This document shows positions 7,238 to 13,961 of a stretch of 15,348 nt of DNA, in pieces (the first letter of the stretch is position 1; every line of letters begins with the position of its first letter). Under the pieces are notes generated by a model. It did no database searches and was not told the origin of the DNA. It saw only the letters and a program-made list of their open reading frames with translations. Source of the stretch: Bacteroidales bacterium (lineage in GTDB: Bacteria > Bacteroidota > Bacteroidia > Bacteroidales > UBA3663); assembly GCA_016293065.1 (NCBI GenBank), contig JAEDEY010000048.1, positions 1 through 15,348 of the forward strand, read 5' to 3'. A program made the translations under genes and the position numbers.

Positions 7238-8473
7238 TTACTCATTCCTCATTCGATCCATGTTTGCCTTGGCGAGCTGCTTCTTGGCATAATCGAGAGT
7301 CACGTTGAGAGTCTTCTTCCTGGTCGAAGGCATATCGAACATAGCGTCCATCATGATGCTCTCGGCGATAGAGCGCAGACCGCGTGCGCCGAGCTTATAC
7401 TCCACAGCCTTATCGACGATATACTGATAGACATCGTCGTCGAAGGTGAGCTTGATATTGTCCATCTCGAACAGCTTGACATACTGCTTGACGATGGCAT
7501 TCTTCGGCTCGGTGAGGATGCGGCGGAGTGCGCTTGCATCGAGAGGCTGGAGATAAGTGAGGATAGGCAGACGGCCAATGATCTCGGGAATAAGTCCGAA
7601 GCTCTTTAGGTCGGCTGGAGTGATGTATTGCAGGAGGTTAGAACGATCGACTTCCTTCTTTGCAGGATCGGTCGAGAAACCGACAGAACGAGTGTTCAGA
7701 CGGTTGCCGATTTTGCGTTCTATACCATCGAACGCGCCACCGCAGATGAAGAGAATGTTACGAGTATCGACCTCGATCATCCTCTGTTCAGGATGCTTGC
7801 GTCCGCCCTGTGGAGGCACATTGACCTTCGAGCCTTCGAGCAGCTTGAGGAGACCCTGCTGCACACCTTCGCCACTCACGTCGCGAGTGATGCTTGGGTT
7901 GTCGCCCTTGCGTGCTATCTTGTCGATCTCGTCGATGAACACTATGCCTCGTTCGGCCTTCTTGACATCATAGTCGGAAGCCTGAAGCAGACGCGTGAGA
8001 ATACTCTCGATATCCTCGCCCACATAACCTGCTTCGGTGAGCACGGTGGCATCGACGATGGCGAACGGCACGTGCAGCATCTTGGCGATGGTGCGTGCAA
8101 GAAGAGTCTTGCCCGTACCAGTAGAACCTACCATGATGATGTTGCTCTTCTCGATCTCGACATCGTTGGCATCCGATGGCTGGAGGATGCGCTTGTAGTG
8201 ATTATATACCGCAACCGAGAGATTGCGCTTTGCCTCGTCCTGACCGATGACATATCCATCGAGGAACTCTTTGATGTCTTTTGGTTTGGGCAATTCCGAA
8301 AGTTCGACGTCGAGCTTCTTCGCATCCTCATCGTACTTCTTCATTGCCTCCTTCACGATCTCGTTAGCCTGATGGGCACATTCATCGCAAATGAATCCGT
8401 TGAGACCAGAGATGAGAAGGTTGACCTCCGAACGTGATCTTCCGCAGAAATTGCACTTATCTATTTTTGCCAC
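7238..8473 (-). CDS. clpX: ATP-dependent Clp protease ATP-binding subunit ClpX
   Basis: The AAA+ unfoldase that feeds substrates into the ClpP chamber in the cytosol, 411 residues. The N-terminal zinc-binding domain has C7, C10, C29 and C32. The AAA+ module shows Walker A GSTGTGKT at 116-123, Walker B IVFIDEID at 177-184, the pore loop GYVGED at 149-154, the RKH loop at 225-227, and the sensor-2 region GARGLRSI at 362-369. The start codon is GTG: upstream in frame only a stop precedes it and no ATG lies between, and this start leaves six residues before the first zinc cysteine, as expected. The gene follows clpP by 55 bases on the same strand, so the two are probably co-expressed. The acidic and lysine-rich stretch at 40-66 is the linker between the zinc domain and the AAA+ core. 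All key residues are present. Confidence 0.97.
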   Translation of the reverse strand: MAKIDKCNFCGRSRSEVNLLISGLNGFICDECAHQANEIVKEAMKKYDEDAKKLDVELSELPKPKDIKEFLDGYVIGQDEAKRNLSVAVYNHYKRILQPSDANDVEIEKSNIIMVGSTGTGKTLLARTIAKMLHVPFAIVDATVLTEAGYVGEDIESILTRLLQASDYDVKKAERGIVFIDEIDKIARKGDNPSITRDVSGEGVQQGLLKLLEGSKVNVPPQGGRKHPEQRMIEVDTRNILFICGGAFDGIERKIGNRLNTRSVGFSTDPAKKEVDRSNLLQYITPADLKSFGLIPEIIGRLPILTYLQPLDASALRRILTEPKNAIVKQYVKLFEMDNIKLTFDDDVYQYIVDKAVEYKLGARGLRSIAESIMMDAMFDMPSTRKKTLNVTLDYAKKQLAKANMDRMRNE

Positions 8474-8528
8474 TTTCTTTATTGTTTATTGGTTTCGAAG
8501 TAAAACTTCCATCCTTTTAGTTTGGCAA

Positions 8529-9230
8529 TCAGAGATTCTTTGCCTTAACAAGCACCTCATCAATCATGCCATATTCCTTAGCTTCGGCTGCAGTCATCCA
8601 GTAGTCGCGGTCGCCATCCTGATAGATCTTCTCGATAGGCTGCTTTGAGTGATTGCTGATGATCTGATAGAGTTCCTGCTTGAGTTTCTTGATTTCGTTG
8701 ACAGTGATCTCCATATCGCTTGCCTGACCCTGAGCGCCACCCATCGGCTGATGTATCATCACACGGCTGTGAGGCAATGCGAAACGCTTGCCTTCCTTGC
8801 CTGCTACGAGGAGGACACTCGCCATCGAAGCCGCCATGCCTGTGCATATAGTGCTGACATCGCTGGTGATGTACTGCATGGTGTCGTAGATGCCAAGTCC
8901 GGCATATACCACTCCACCAGGCGAATTGAGGTAGATAGAGATGTCCTTGCCCGAATCGGCACTGTCGAGATAGAGGAGCTGGGCCTGTACCACGTTGGCC
9001 GAATAGTCGTTGATCTCGGTGCCGAGGAAGATGATGCGGTCCATCATGAGACGGCTGAACACATCCATCGACGCAACGTTGAGAGGACGTTCCTCGATGA
9101 TTGTAGGGCTGATGTACTGACCGACAGCCGGCATTGCTACTGCCGACGTGTAGTTCATATATTGGTTGAGCGCGTTGCCGCTCATGCCCATGTGTTTGGT
9201 AGCGAACTTATAAAAATCGTTGTTTACCAT
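8529..9230 (-). CDS. clpP: ATP-dependent Clp protease proteolytic subunit ClpP
   Basis: The serine peptidase that assembles into the two-ring degradation chamber served by ClpX, 233 residues. The catalytic triad is S135 (GMAASMAS), H160 (MIHQPMGG) and D209 (DRDYW); the spacings of 25 and 49 residues match those of the E. coli enzyme. The oligomerisation handle follows H160. Residues 1-45 form an N-terminal extension longer than in E. coli and probably include a propeptide removed on assembly; the cleavage site is not obvious. The gene sits 16 bases after the HIT gene and 55 bases before clpX. Trigger factor (tig), which often precedes clpP in bacteria, is absent from this spot. Function is secure. 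Confidence 0.97.
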   Translation of the reverse strand: MVNNDFYKFATKHMGMSGNALNQYMNYTSAVAMPAVGQYISPTIIEERPLNVASMDVFSRLMMDRIIFLGTEINDYSANVVQAQLLYLDSADSGKDISIYLNSPGGVVYAGLGIYDTMQYITSDVSTICTGMAASMASVLLVAGKEGKRFALPHSRVMIHQPMGGAQGQASDMEITVNEIKKLKQELYQIISNHSKQPIEKIYQDGDRDYWMTAAEAKEYGMIDEVLVKAKNL

Positions 9231-9246
9231 AATACCTTAGATTATA

Positions 9247-9642
9247 TTATTTGAATTCTTTTGCTATTGCCTCGGCTATAGCCTTCATCTCTTCGGCTTC
9301 GAGATGCAGATGCTCCTTGCGGAAATCCATGTCGCCCTCCTGCTGCATCGGGATAAGGTGGATATGGGAATGTGGCACCTCAAGACCCATCACGCAGACG
9401 CCGACCTTGACGCAAGGGATGGCGCGGCGGATAGCTGCTGCAACACGCTTTGCAAAGACGATGTGGGCAGAGATTGCCTCATCGCTCTCGTCGAAGAAAT
9501 AATCGACCTCTTCCTTTGGGATGACTAAGGTGTGACCCTTGGCAACAGGATTGATGTCGAGGAATGCATAGAACTTATCGTCTTCTGCCACCTTGTAGCT
9601 TGGAATCTCGCCAGCTACGATACGTGAAAAAATGCTTGCCAT
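9247..9642 (-). CDS. HIT family protein (histidine triad nucleotide-binding)
   Basis: A 131-residue histidine-triad protein of the HINT branch, which hydrolyses purine nucleoside phosphoramidates and related adenylates. The signature HSHIHLI lies at 91-97, with H93 the expected nucleophile; an upstream helper His lies in KGHTLVIPK at H37, and FLDINP at 27-32 is the typical nucleotide-binding strand. Length is normal for the family and there is no export signal. It lies 35 bases after greA and 16 bases before clpP. An AAAGGAG occurs 17 bases before the ATG, too distant for ordinary use. The family is certain, the natural substrate is not. Confidence 0.93.
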   Translation of the reverse strand: MASIFSRIVAGEIPSYKVAEDDKFYAFLDINPVAKGHTLVIPKEEVDYFFDESDEAISAHIVFAKRVAAAIRRAIPCVKVGVCVMGLEVPHSHIHLIPMQQEGDMDFRKEHLHLEAEEMKAIAEAIAKEFK

Positions 9643-9677
9643 TGTTTAGTATTCTTTATCTCCTTTAACTTCTTATA

Positions 9678-10148
9678 TTAAATAGATATCTCAAGAATCT
9701 CGAGCTGCTGAACACCAGCCGGCACACGCACCTCAACGACATCGCCTACCACATGACCGAGCAAAGCCTTGGCGATAGGAGTCTGCACAGAGATCTTGCC
9801 TTCGCGGAAATTTGCCTCAGATTCAGCTACTATGGTATATATCATCTCCTTGTTCATGCGTTTGTTGAGCAGGCGCACCTTATTCATGATCTGAACCTTG
9901 TCGCAACTGATCTTCGACTGGTCGATAATGCGTGCATTTGCCACCTGATCCTTAAGCAATGCGATGCGAGACTCCAGCTTACCCTGATTCTCTTTTGCTG
10001 CATCATACTCTGCGTTTTCCGACAAGTCGCCCTTTTCACGAGCCTCTGCAATGGCTGCCGAAGCCTTTGGACGTTCCACACTTTCCAGATAATTAATCTC
10101 CTCAAGGATTTTCTTGTAACCCTCTTCAGACATATAAGTAACTGCCAT
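9678..10148 (-). CDS. greA: Transcription elongation factor GreA
   Basis: A secondary-channel factor that rescues backtracked RNA polymerase by stimulating cleavage of the nascent transcript, 156 residues. The N-terminal coiled coil runs from about 8 to 75, with the tip EKGDLSENAEY at 38-48; D41 and E44, which coordinate the catalytic Mg2+ in the polymerase active site, are both present. The C-terminal FKBP-like domain (about 80-156) contains VQTPIAKALLGHVVGDVVEV. Presence of the acidic tip residues makes a Gfh1-type inhibitor or Rnk unlikely. It is the first gene after a terminator, and so probably the first gene of the nine-gene minus-strand run. Confidence 0.96.
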   Translation of the reverse strand: MAVTYMSEEGYKKILEEINYLESVERPKASAAIAEAREKGDLSENAEYDAAKENQGKLESRIALLKDQVANARIIDQSKISCDKVQIMNKVRLLNKRMNKEMIYTIVAESEANFREGKISVQTPIAKALLGHVVGDVVEVRVPAGVQQLEILEISI

Positions 10149-10194
10149 GATATTATAAATTAATAATTAATGATTGATAGTTTGACTACTTTGA

Positions 10195-10202
10195 CAAAGG
10201 AA
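10195..10202 (-). promoter_or_regulatory. Weak candidate -7 element for greA
   Basis: The minus strand reads TTCCTTTG, one base off the Bacteroides -7 consensus TAnnTTTG, 46 bases before the greA ATG. No good -33 element lies at the right spacing. The gap must hold a promoter if the terminator at 10215-10254 works, but the exact site is uncertain. Confidence 0.25.
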
Positions 10203-10214
10203 AACCAATAAATC

Positions 10215-10254
10215 AAAAACGTACATAACGTAGAACGTGAAGTCCTACGTTATG
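10215..10254 (-). terminator. Rho-independent terminator of the lipoprotein gene
   Basis: CATAACGTAG at 10224-10233 pairs perfectly with CTACGTTATG at 10245-10254 around an 11-base loop. On the minus strand the stem is followed, after TACG, by a run of five T at 10219-10215. It starts 35 bases after the stop codon of the minus-strand lipoprotein gene and separates it from greA. No T run follows the stem on the plus strand, so it should work one way. Confidence 0.7.
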
Positions 10255-10288
10255 CCTATATCAAAAAAACACTAAGATTGCGTTTCCC

Positions 10289-11491
10289 TTATTTCAACAA
10301 CTTCAATATCTCGCCTTCGAGTTTCGATTCCGTCTCTACTCTTGCAGCAACCGAGCCTTGTCGGTCGATCAGATATATCATCGGAATCTGCTGAATGTTA
10401 TAGATGGCTGCCGAACGAGCATACTGAATATTGCCATTCTGATCCCACAACACATCCTTCTCGCGCACTGAAGTCCAAGGCACATTGCTTGCGCTGACCT
10501 TCCAGAAGTTCTCGTCTGGGTCGAGACATACCTGATAGATACGCAGGCCGCGGCTCTCATACTTCTCGTACATCTTGGCGAGCAGCGCATTGTGGGCTGG
10601 AGAGTTCTGCAGATAATAGGCCGTGAAATCGAGCAGAACCACATGGTCGTTGCCAATCAGTGACGAAAGGGCAACCTCCTTGTCGCGTATGTCGGTGAGG
10701 ACAATCTCGAAGTTGGTGGCTACAGTGACAGGAATGTTGTTGAGCGAGTCGGATCTCTCGGCCTGCATCTTGTCGCGCTTGCGGATTATCTGACCTTCTG
10801 TTGTCACCTTCTTGAGGATCTCGACACGCGGTGAGTTCGGATAGTTGTGCATCCAGCCTGTTGCCACAGCACCGAAAGCACGGTTATCGACAGCATCGTA
10901 TGGATCGAAGATCGACAGACCACGCACGCTTTCGAACAGCACATAGTAGGCTACCGGATTCGACGGGTCGTTGTAGATATACTTCTTCAGCATGGTCTCC
11001 TTGTAATTATCGACCAGGGTGGCTATGCTGTCGTAATAGACCTGATTGGTAATCTTTCGCTCGTTGAAAGCAGCATTTGCATCGAGCACTGACCTACGCA
11101 GCCTGTTGCCTTCCTGAGCCGCCTCCTTGAGCAGGGCATTGAGCTCGTTGTCGCCCACGCTGTAGTCGCTGCCGAAGCGCTTGAAGTCGGCTGTGATATG
11201 GATAGGGGTTGCCAAGGTATCGAAAGCCAAAGGTATCGACTGGTTGCCGATGCGCAGGCAGAAGAAGTCGGGGCCTCCGGTCTCGAGCTGAGGCTTGAAC
11301 GAGAACTTGCCACTCTCGTTGAGCGCAATCGTATCTACCACTACCGGAGTACCAGCAGACAGATGCTCAAGAATGAGCTTCTCGCCATTGGCATTGGTGA
11401 TCACACCATCAATGACTCCCGAATGATTGCTGTTGCAGCCACAGAAAATGACTGCCATCAGACATACTATATATAATGTATATTTCTTCAT
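10289..11491 (-). CDS. DUF4369/thioredoxin-like lipoprotein without CxxC
   Basis: A 400-residue envelope protein. The N-terminus is a lipoprotein-type signal (hydrophobic 5-17, then GC with C19 as the likely lipidated cysteine, although F16 at -3 is not ideal). Residues about 23-105 form a beta-rich domain like DUF4369, 110-250 are mainly helical, and 255-400 have the thioredoxin/TlpA fold. The strand VVLLDFTAYYLQNSPAHN at 284-301 aligns with the usual DFWASWCGPC region, but the two redox cysteines are replaced by L294 and S297. The cis-proline is kept (QQIPMIYLID, P370). The remaining cysteines (10, 17, 19, 78, 322) do not rebuild a CxxC. It is therefore probably not a classic disulfide reductase; a binding or scaffold role is possible. 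The gene has its own promoter and terminator, so it is probably a single-gene unit. It is divergent from pnp. Confidence 0.85.
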   Translation of the reverse strand: MKKYTLYIVCLMAVIFCGCNSNHSGVIDGVITNANGEKLILEHLSAGTPVVVDTIALNESGKFSFKPQLETGGPDFFCLRIGNQSIPLAFDTLATPIHITADFKRFGSDYSVGDNELNALLKEAAQEGNRLRRSVLDANAAFNERKITNQVYYDSIATLVDNYKETMLKKYIYNDPSNPVAYYVLFESVRGLSIFDPYDAVDNRAFGAVATGWMHNYPNSPRVEILKKVTTEGQIIRKRDKMQAERSDSLNNIPVTVATNFEIVLTDIRDKEVALSSLIGNDHVVLLDFTAYYLQNSPAHNALLAKMYEKYESRGLRIYQVCLDPDENFWKVSASNVPWTSVREKDVLWDQNGNIQYARSAAIYNIQQIPMIYLIDRQGSVAARVETESKLEGEILKLLK

Positions 11492-11532
11492 CTAATGTAA
11501 AAAATGCCTGTTATTTTATCAAAATGCGTTGG

Positions 11533-11563
11533 CAAAGGTATGTAATTTTTGATATATTACAAA
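11533..11563 (-). promoter_or_regulatory. Bacteroides-type promoter for the lipoprotein gene
   Basis: On the minus strand TTTG at 11563-11560 (-33) and TACCTTTG at 11540-11533 (-7) are separated by exactly 19 bases, a full match to the TTTG-N19-TAnnTTTG consensus of Bacteroidota. The -7 element ends 41 bases before the ATG at 11491. This is the best promoter match in the window. Confidence 0.75.
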
Positions 11564-11635
11564 AGAAATTCGTTTTTTTATACCATTTATGCAAACATTT
11601 TTGTCTTTTCGGGCGAATTATCCATATAAAATCAT

Positions 11636-11643
11636 TATCTTTG
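11636..11643 (+). promoter_or_regulatory. pnp: -7 promoter element for pnp
   Basis: TATCTTTG is a perfect TAnnTTTG element 31 bases before the pnp ATG. No TTTG lies at the ideal -33 spacing: TTTC at 11607-11610 is too far by several bases. The predicted leader is short and A/T-rich (AAATAAAAGATTTT just before the start), typical of genes in this phylum that lack a Shine-Dalgarno site. The rest of the 183-base divergent gap (11492-11674) shows no other feature. Confidence 0.55.
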
Positions 11644-11674
11644 CAGCAAATTTTGTGTGTAAATAAAAGATTTT

Positions 11675-13957
11675 ATGGTAAACAATTTGGTTAATCCAAT
11701 TAAGAAGACAATTACCCTCAGTGATGGACGTACCATCACTATCGAGACGGGTAAGCTGGCAAAGCAGGCCGATGGTGCCGTCGAGGTCCGCATGGGCGGA
11801 ACTATGCTTCTTGCCACAGTTTGTACAGCGCGCACAGTGACTCCTGGCACTGACTTCATGCCGCTGACAGTAGAGTACAAAGAGAAATACGCATCTGCAG
11901 GCCGTTTCCCAGGTGGTTTCACAAAGCGCGAAGGCAAGGCGAGTGACTATGAGATCCTCACAAGCCGTCTTATCGACCGTGCCCTTCGTCCTCTTTTCCC
12001 AAGCAACTATCACGCTGAGACATTTGTCAACGTAACTCTATATTCTTCTGATAAAGAAAACCAGCCAGACGCACTTGCCGGACTTGCTGCTTCGGCTGCA
12101 ATGGCTGTGAGTGGTATTCCTTTCGAGGGTCCAATCTCTGAGGTTCGCGTGGTTCGCATCAATGGCGAATATGTCATCGACCCTACTTTCGAGCAGATGA
12201 AAGAAGCCGACATGGACCTTATGGTTGGTGCTACCTACGAGAACATCATGATGGTCGAGGGTGAGATGGAAGAGGTGAGCGAGCAGGATCTGCTTGGCGC
12301 ACTCAAGGCCGCTCACGATGCCATCAAGGTTCACTGTCTCGTACAGAAGGAACTCATGGAGGCTGTAGGCAAGCCAATCATGGAGTATTGCCACGAGGTC
12401 AACGACGAGGAGCTCCGTGCCGACGTCAAGGCTAAGTGCTACCAGGGCTGCTACGACATCGCCAAGTCGGGCAACAAGAACAAGCACGAGCGCGAGGCTG
12501 CATTCGAGGCTGTTCAGCAGGCTTATATCGATGCCCTTCCAGAAGAGAAGAAGGAAGACGAAGAGTGGCTCGGCATGATCGCACGCTACTTCCACGATGT
12601 AGAGCGAGAGGCAATGCGCCGCTGCGTGCTCGACGAGGGCACACGTCTCGATGGCCGTGCTCTCAATGAGGTGCGTCCTATCTGGATTGAGCCTGACTAT
12701 ATCCCAGGCCCTCACGGTTCGGCTATCTTCACCCGTGGCGAGACTCAGGCTCTCGTGACCTGTACTCTCGGCACAAAGCTCGACGAGAAGATGATCGACG
12801 ACGTGCTCCGCAATGGTTACGACAAGTTCCTCCTCCACTATAACTTCCCTCCATTCTCAACAGGTGAAGCAAAAGCTCAGCGTGGTGTTGGCCGTCGCGA
12901 GATTGGTCACGGTCACCTTGCATGGCGTGCTGTCAAGGGTATGATTCCTGCCGACTTCCCTTACACCGTACGTGTCGTTTCTGACATCCTCGAGTCTAAC
13001 GGTTCTTCATCAATGGCTTCTACTTGCGGTGCAACTCTCTCGATGCGCGATGCAGGTATCCCAATGATCCGTCCTGTTTCTGGTATTGCTATGGGTCTGA
13101 TCAAGGATGAAGATGGACCAAAGTATGCAGTATTGAGCGATATCCTTGGCGATGAGGATCACCTCGGAGATATGGACTTCAAGGTAACAGGTACAGAGAA
13201 GGGTATCACAGCCACACAGATGGATATCAAGTGCAACGGTCTCTCATACGAGATTCTTGAGAAGGCACTCCAGCAGGCTAAGGAAGGTCGTCATCACATC
13301 CTCCAGTGTATGCTTGAGGCTCAGCCTGAGGCTCGTCCTGACCTCAAGGATCATGCTCCACGTCTCGTTGCTCTCGATGTTGACAAAGAGTTCATCGGTG
13401 CCATCATCGGCAAGGGCGGTGAGACTATCCAGGGCATTCAGGAAGAGACAGGCGCACAGATTACCATCGACGAGATCGACGGCAAGGGTCATGTTGTCAT
13501 CGCTTCTTCAAACAAGGCTGCCATCGACGCTGCCCTCGACAAGATCAAGGCTATCGTGGCTATACCAGAGGAAGGCGAGATCTACACAGGTCCTGTCAAG
13601 AACATCCAGACCTTTGGCGCATTCGTTGAGTTCATGCCTGGCAAGGACGGTCTGCTCCACATCAGCGAGATCGACTGGAAGCGCTATGAGACAATGGAAG
13701 AGACTGGTCTGAAGGAAGGCGACATCGTGACTGTCAAGCTCATCGAGATCGACAAGAAGACTGGCAAGTTCCGTCTCTCGGCCAAGGCTCTCAAAGAGAA
13801 GCCAGAAGGATATGAGGAAGCACGTCCTCGCCGTGAGGGCAATGGCGGTCCTCGCCGTGAGTTCAACGACCGTCCTCGTCGAGATGGCAACGACCGTCCT
13901 CGTCGCGACAATCGTCCTCGTCGCGAGGGTAACGACTTCCGTGGCGGAGAAAGATAA
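11675..13957 (+). CDS. pnp: Polyribonucleotide nucleotidyltransferase (PNPase)
   Basis: The phosphorolytic 3'-5' exoribonuclease that trims mRNA with phosphate and can also add tails; cytosolic trimer, 760 residues. Domain order is complete: first RNase PH-like domain (about 10-150), linking helical domain (about 240-320), second RNase PH-like domain (about 325-555) with SNGSSSMAS at 441-449 and catalytic D493 and D499 in LGDEDHLGDMDF, KH domain with IIGKGG at 577-582, and S1 domain at about 634-704 (FGAFVEF, DGLLHISEI). The tail after 705 is an arginine-rich repeat (see separate entry) that the E. coli enzyme lacks in this form. The start at 11675 lies 31 bases after a good -7 element and gives the usual short N-terminus. 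The RluA-like gene begins 4 bases after the stop. Confidence 0.98.
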   Translation: MVNNLVNPIKKTITLSDGRTITIETGKLAKQADGAVEVRMGGTMLLATVCTARTVTPGTDFMPLTVEYKEKYASAGRFPGGFTKREGKASDYEILTSRLIDRALRPLFPSNYHAETFVNVTLYSSDKENQPDALAGLAASAAMAVSGIPFEGPISEVRVVRINGEYVIDPTFEQMKEADMDLMVGATYENIMMVEGEMEEVSEQDLLGALKAAHDAIKVHCLVQKELMEAVGKPIMEYCHEVNDEELRADVKAKCYQGCYDIAKSGNKNKHEREAAFEAVQQAYIDALPEEKKEDEEWLGMIARYFHDVEREAMRRCVLDEGTRLDGRALNEVRPIWIEPDYIPGPHGSAIFTRGETQALVTCTLGTKLDEKMIDDVLRNGYDKFLLHYNFPPFSTGEAKAQRGVGRREIGHGHLAWRAVKGMIPADFPYTVRVVSDILESNGSSSMASTCGATLSMRDAGIPMIRPVSGIAMGLIKDEDGPKYAVLSDILGDEDHLGDMDFKVTGTEKGITATQMDIKCNGLSYEILEKALQQAKEGRHHILQCMLEAQPEARPDLKDHAPRLVALDVDKEFIGAIIGKGGETIQGIQEETGAQITIDEIDGKGHVVIASSNKAAIDAALDKIKAIVAIPEEGEIYTGPVKNIQTFGAFVEFMPGKDGLLHISEIDWKRYETMEETGLKEGDIVTVKLIEIDKKTGKFRLSAKALKEKPEGYEEARPRREGNGGPRREFNDRPRRDGNDRPRRDNRPRREGNDFRGGER
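13823..13936 (+). repeat. pnp: Tandem repeat coding the arginine-rich PNPase tail
   Basis: Five imperfect copies of a 24-base unit encode RPRREGNG, GPRREFND, RPRRDGND, RPRRDN (shortened to 18 bases) and RPRREGND, residues 717-754, before the end FRGGER. All units keep the frame. CCTCGTCGNGA or close variants recur in each. The tail is basic, glycine/asparagine-rich and probably disordered, likely to bind RNA or protein partners (inference). Confidence 0.85.
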
Positions 13958-13961
13958 TTCA

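Noticed and set aside
8474..8528. Terminator or separate promoter between clpP and clpX
   Set aside because: Only a 5-base stem (GAAGT/ACTTC) without a T run, and no TAnnTTTG element on the minus strand; co-transcription is simpler.
10181..10199. TTTGAC direct repeat and CTTTG-A-CAAAG palindrome upstream of greA as an operator
   Set aside because: The words are short, the gap is AT-rich, and no regulator gene is nearby; not enough to call a site.
10224..10254. Bidirectional terminator serving the plus strand as well
   Set aside because: No plus-strand gene ends here, and the stem is followed on the plus strand by an A run, not a T run.
12038..12838. 266-codon minus-strand frame inside pnp
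   Set aside because: Antisense to intact PNPase coding sequence, no known motif and no promoter match in front of it.
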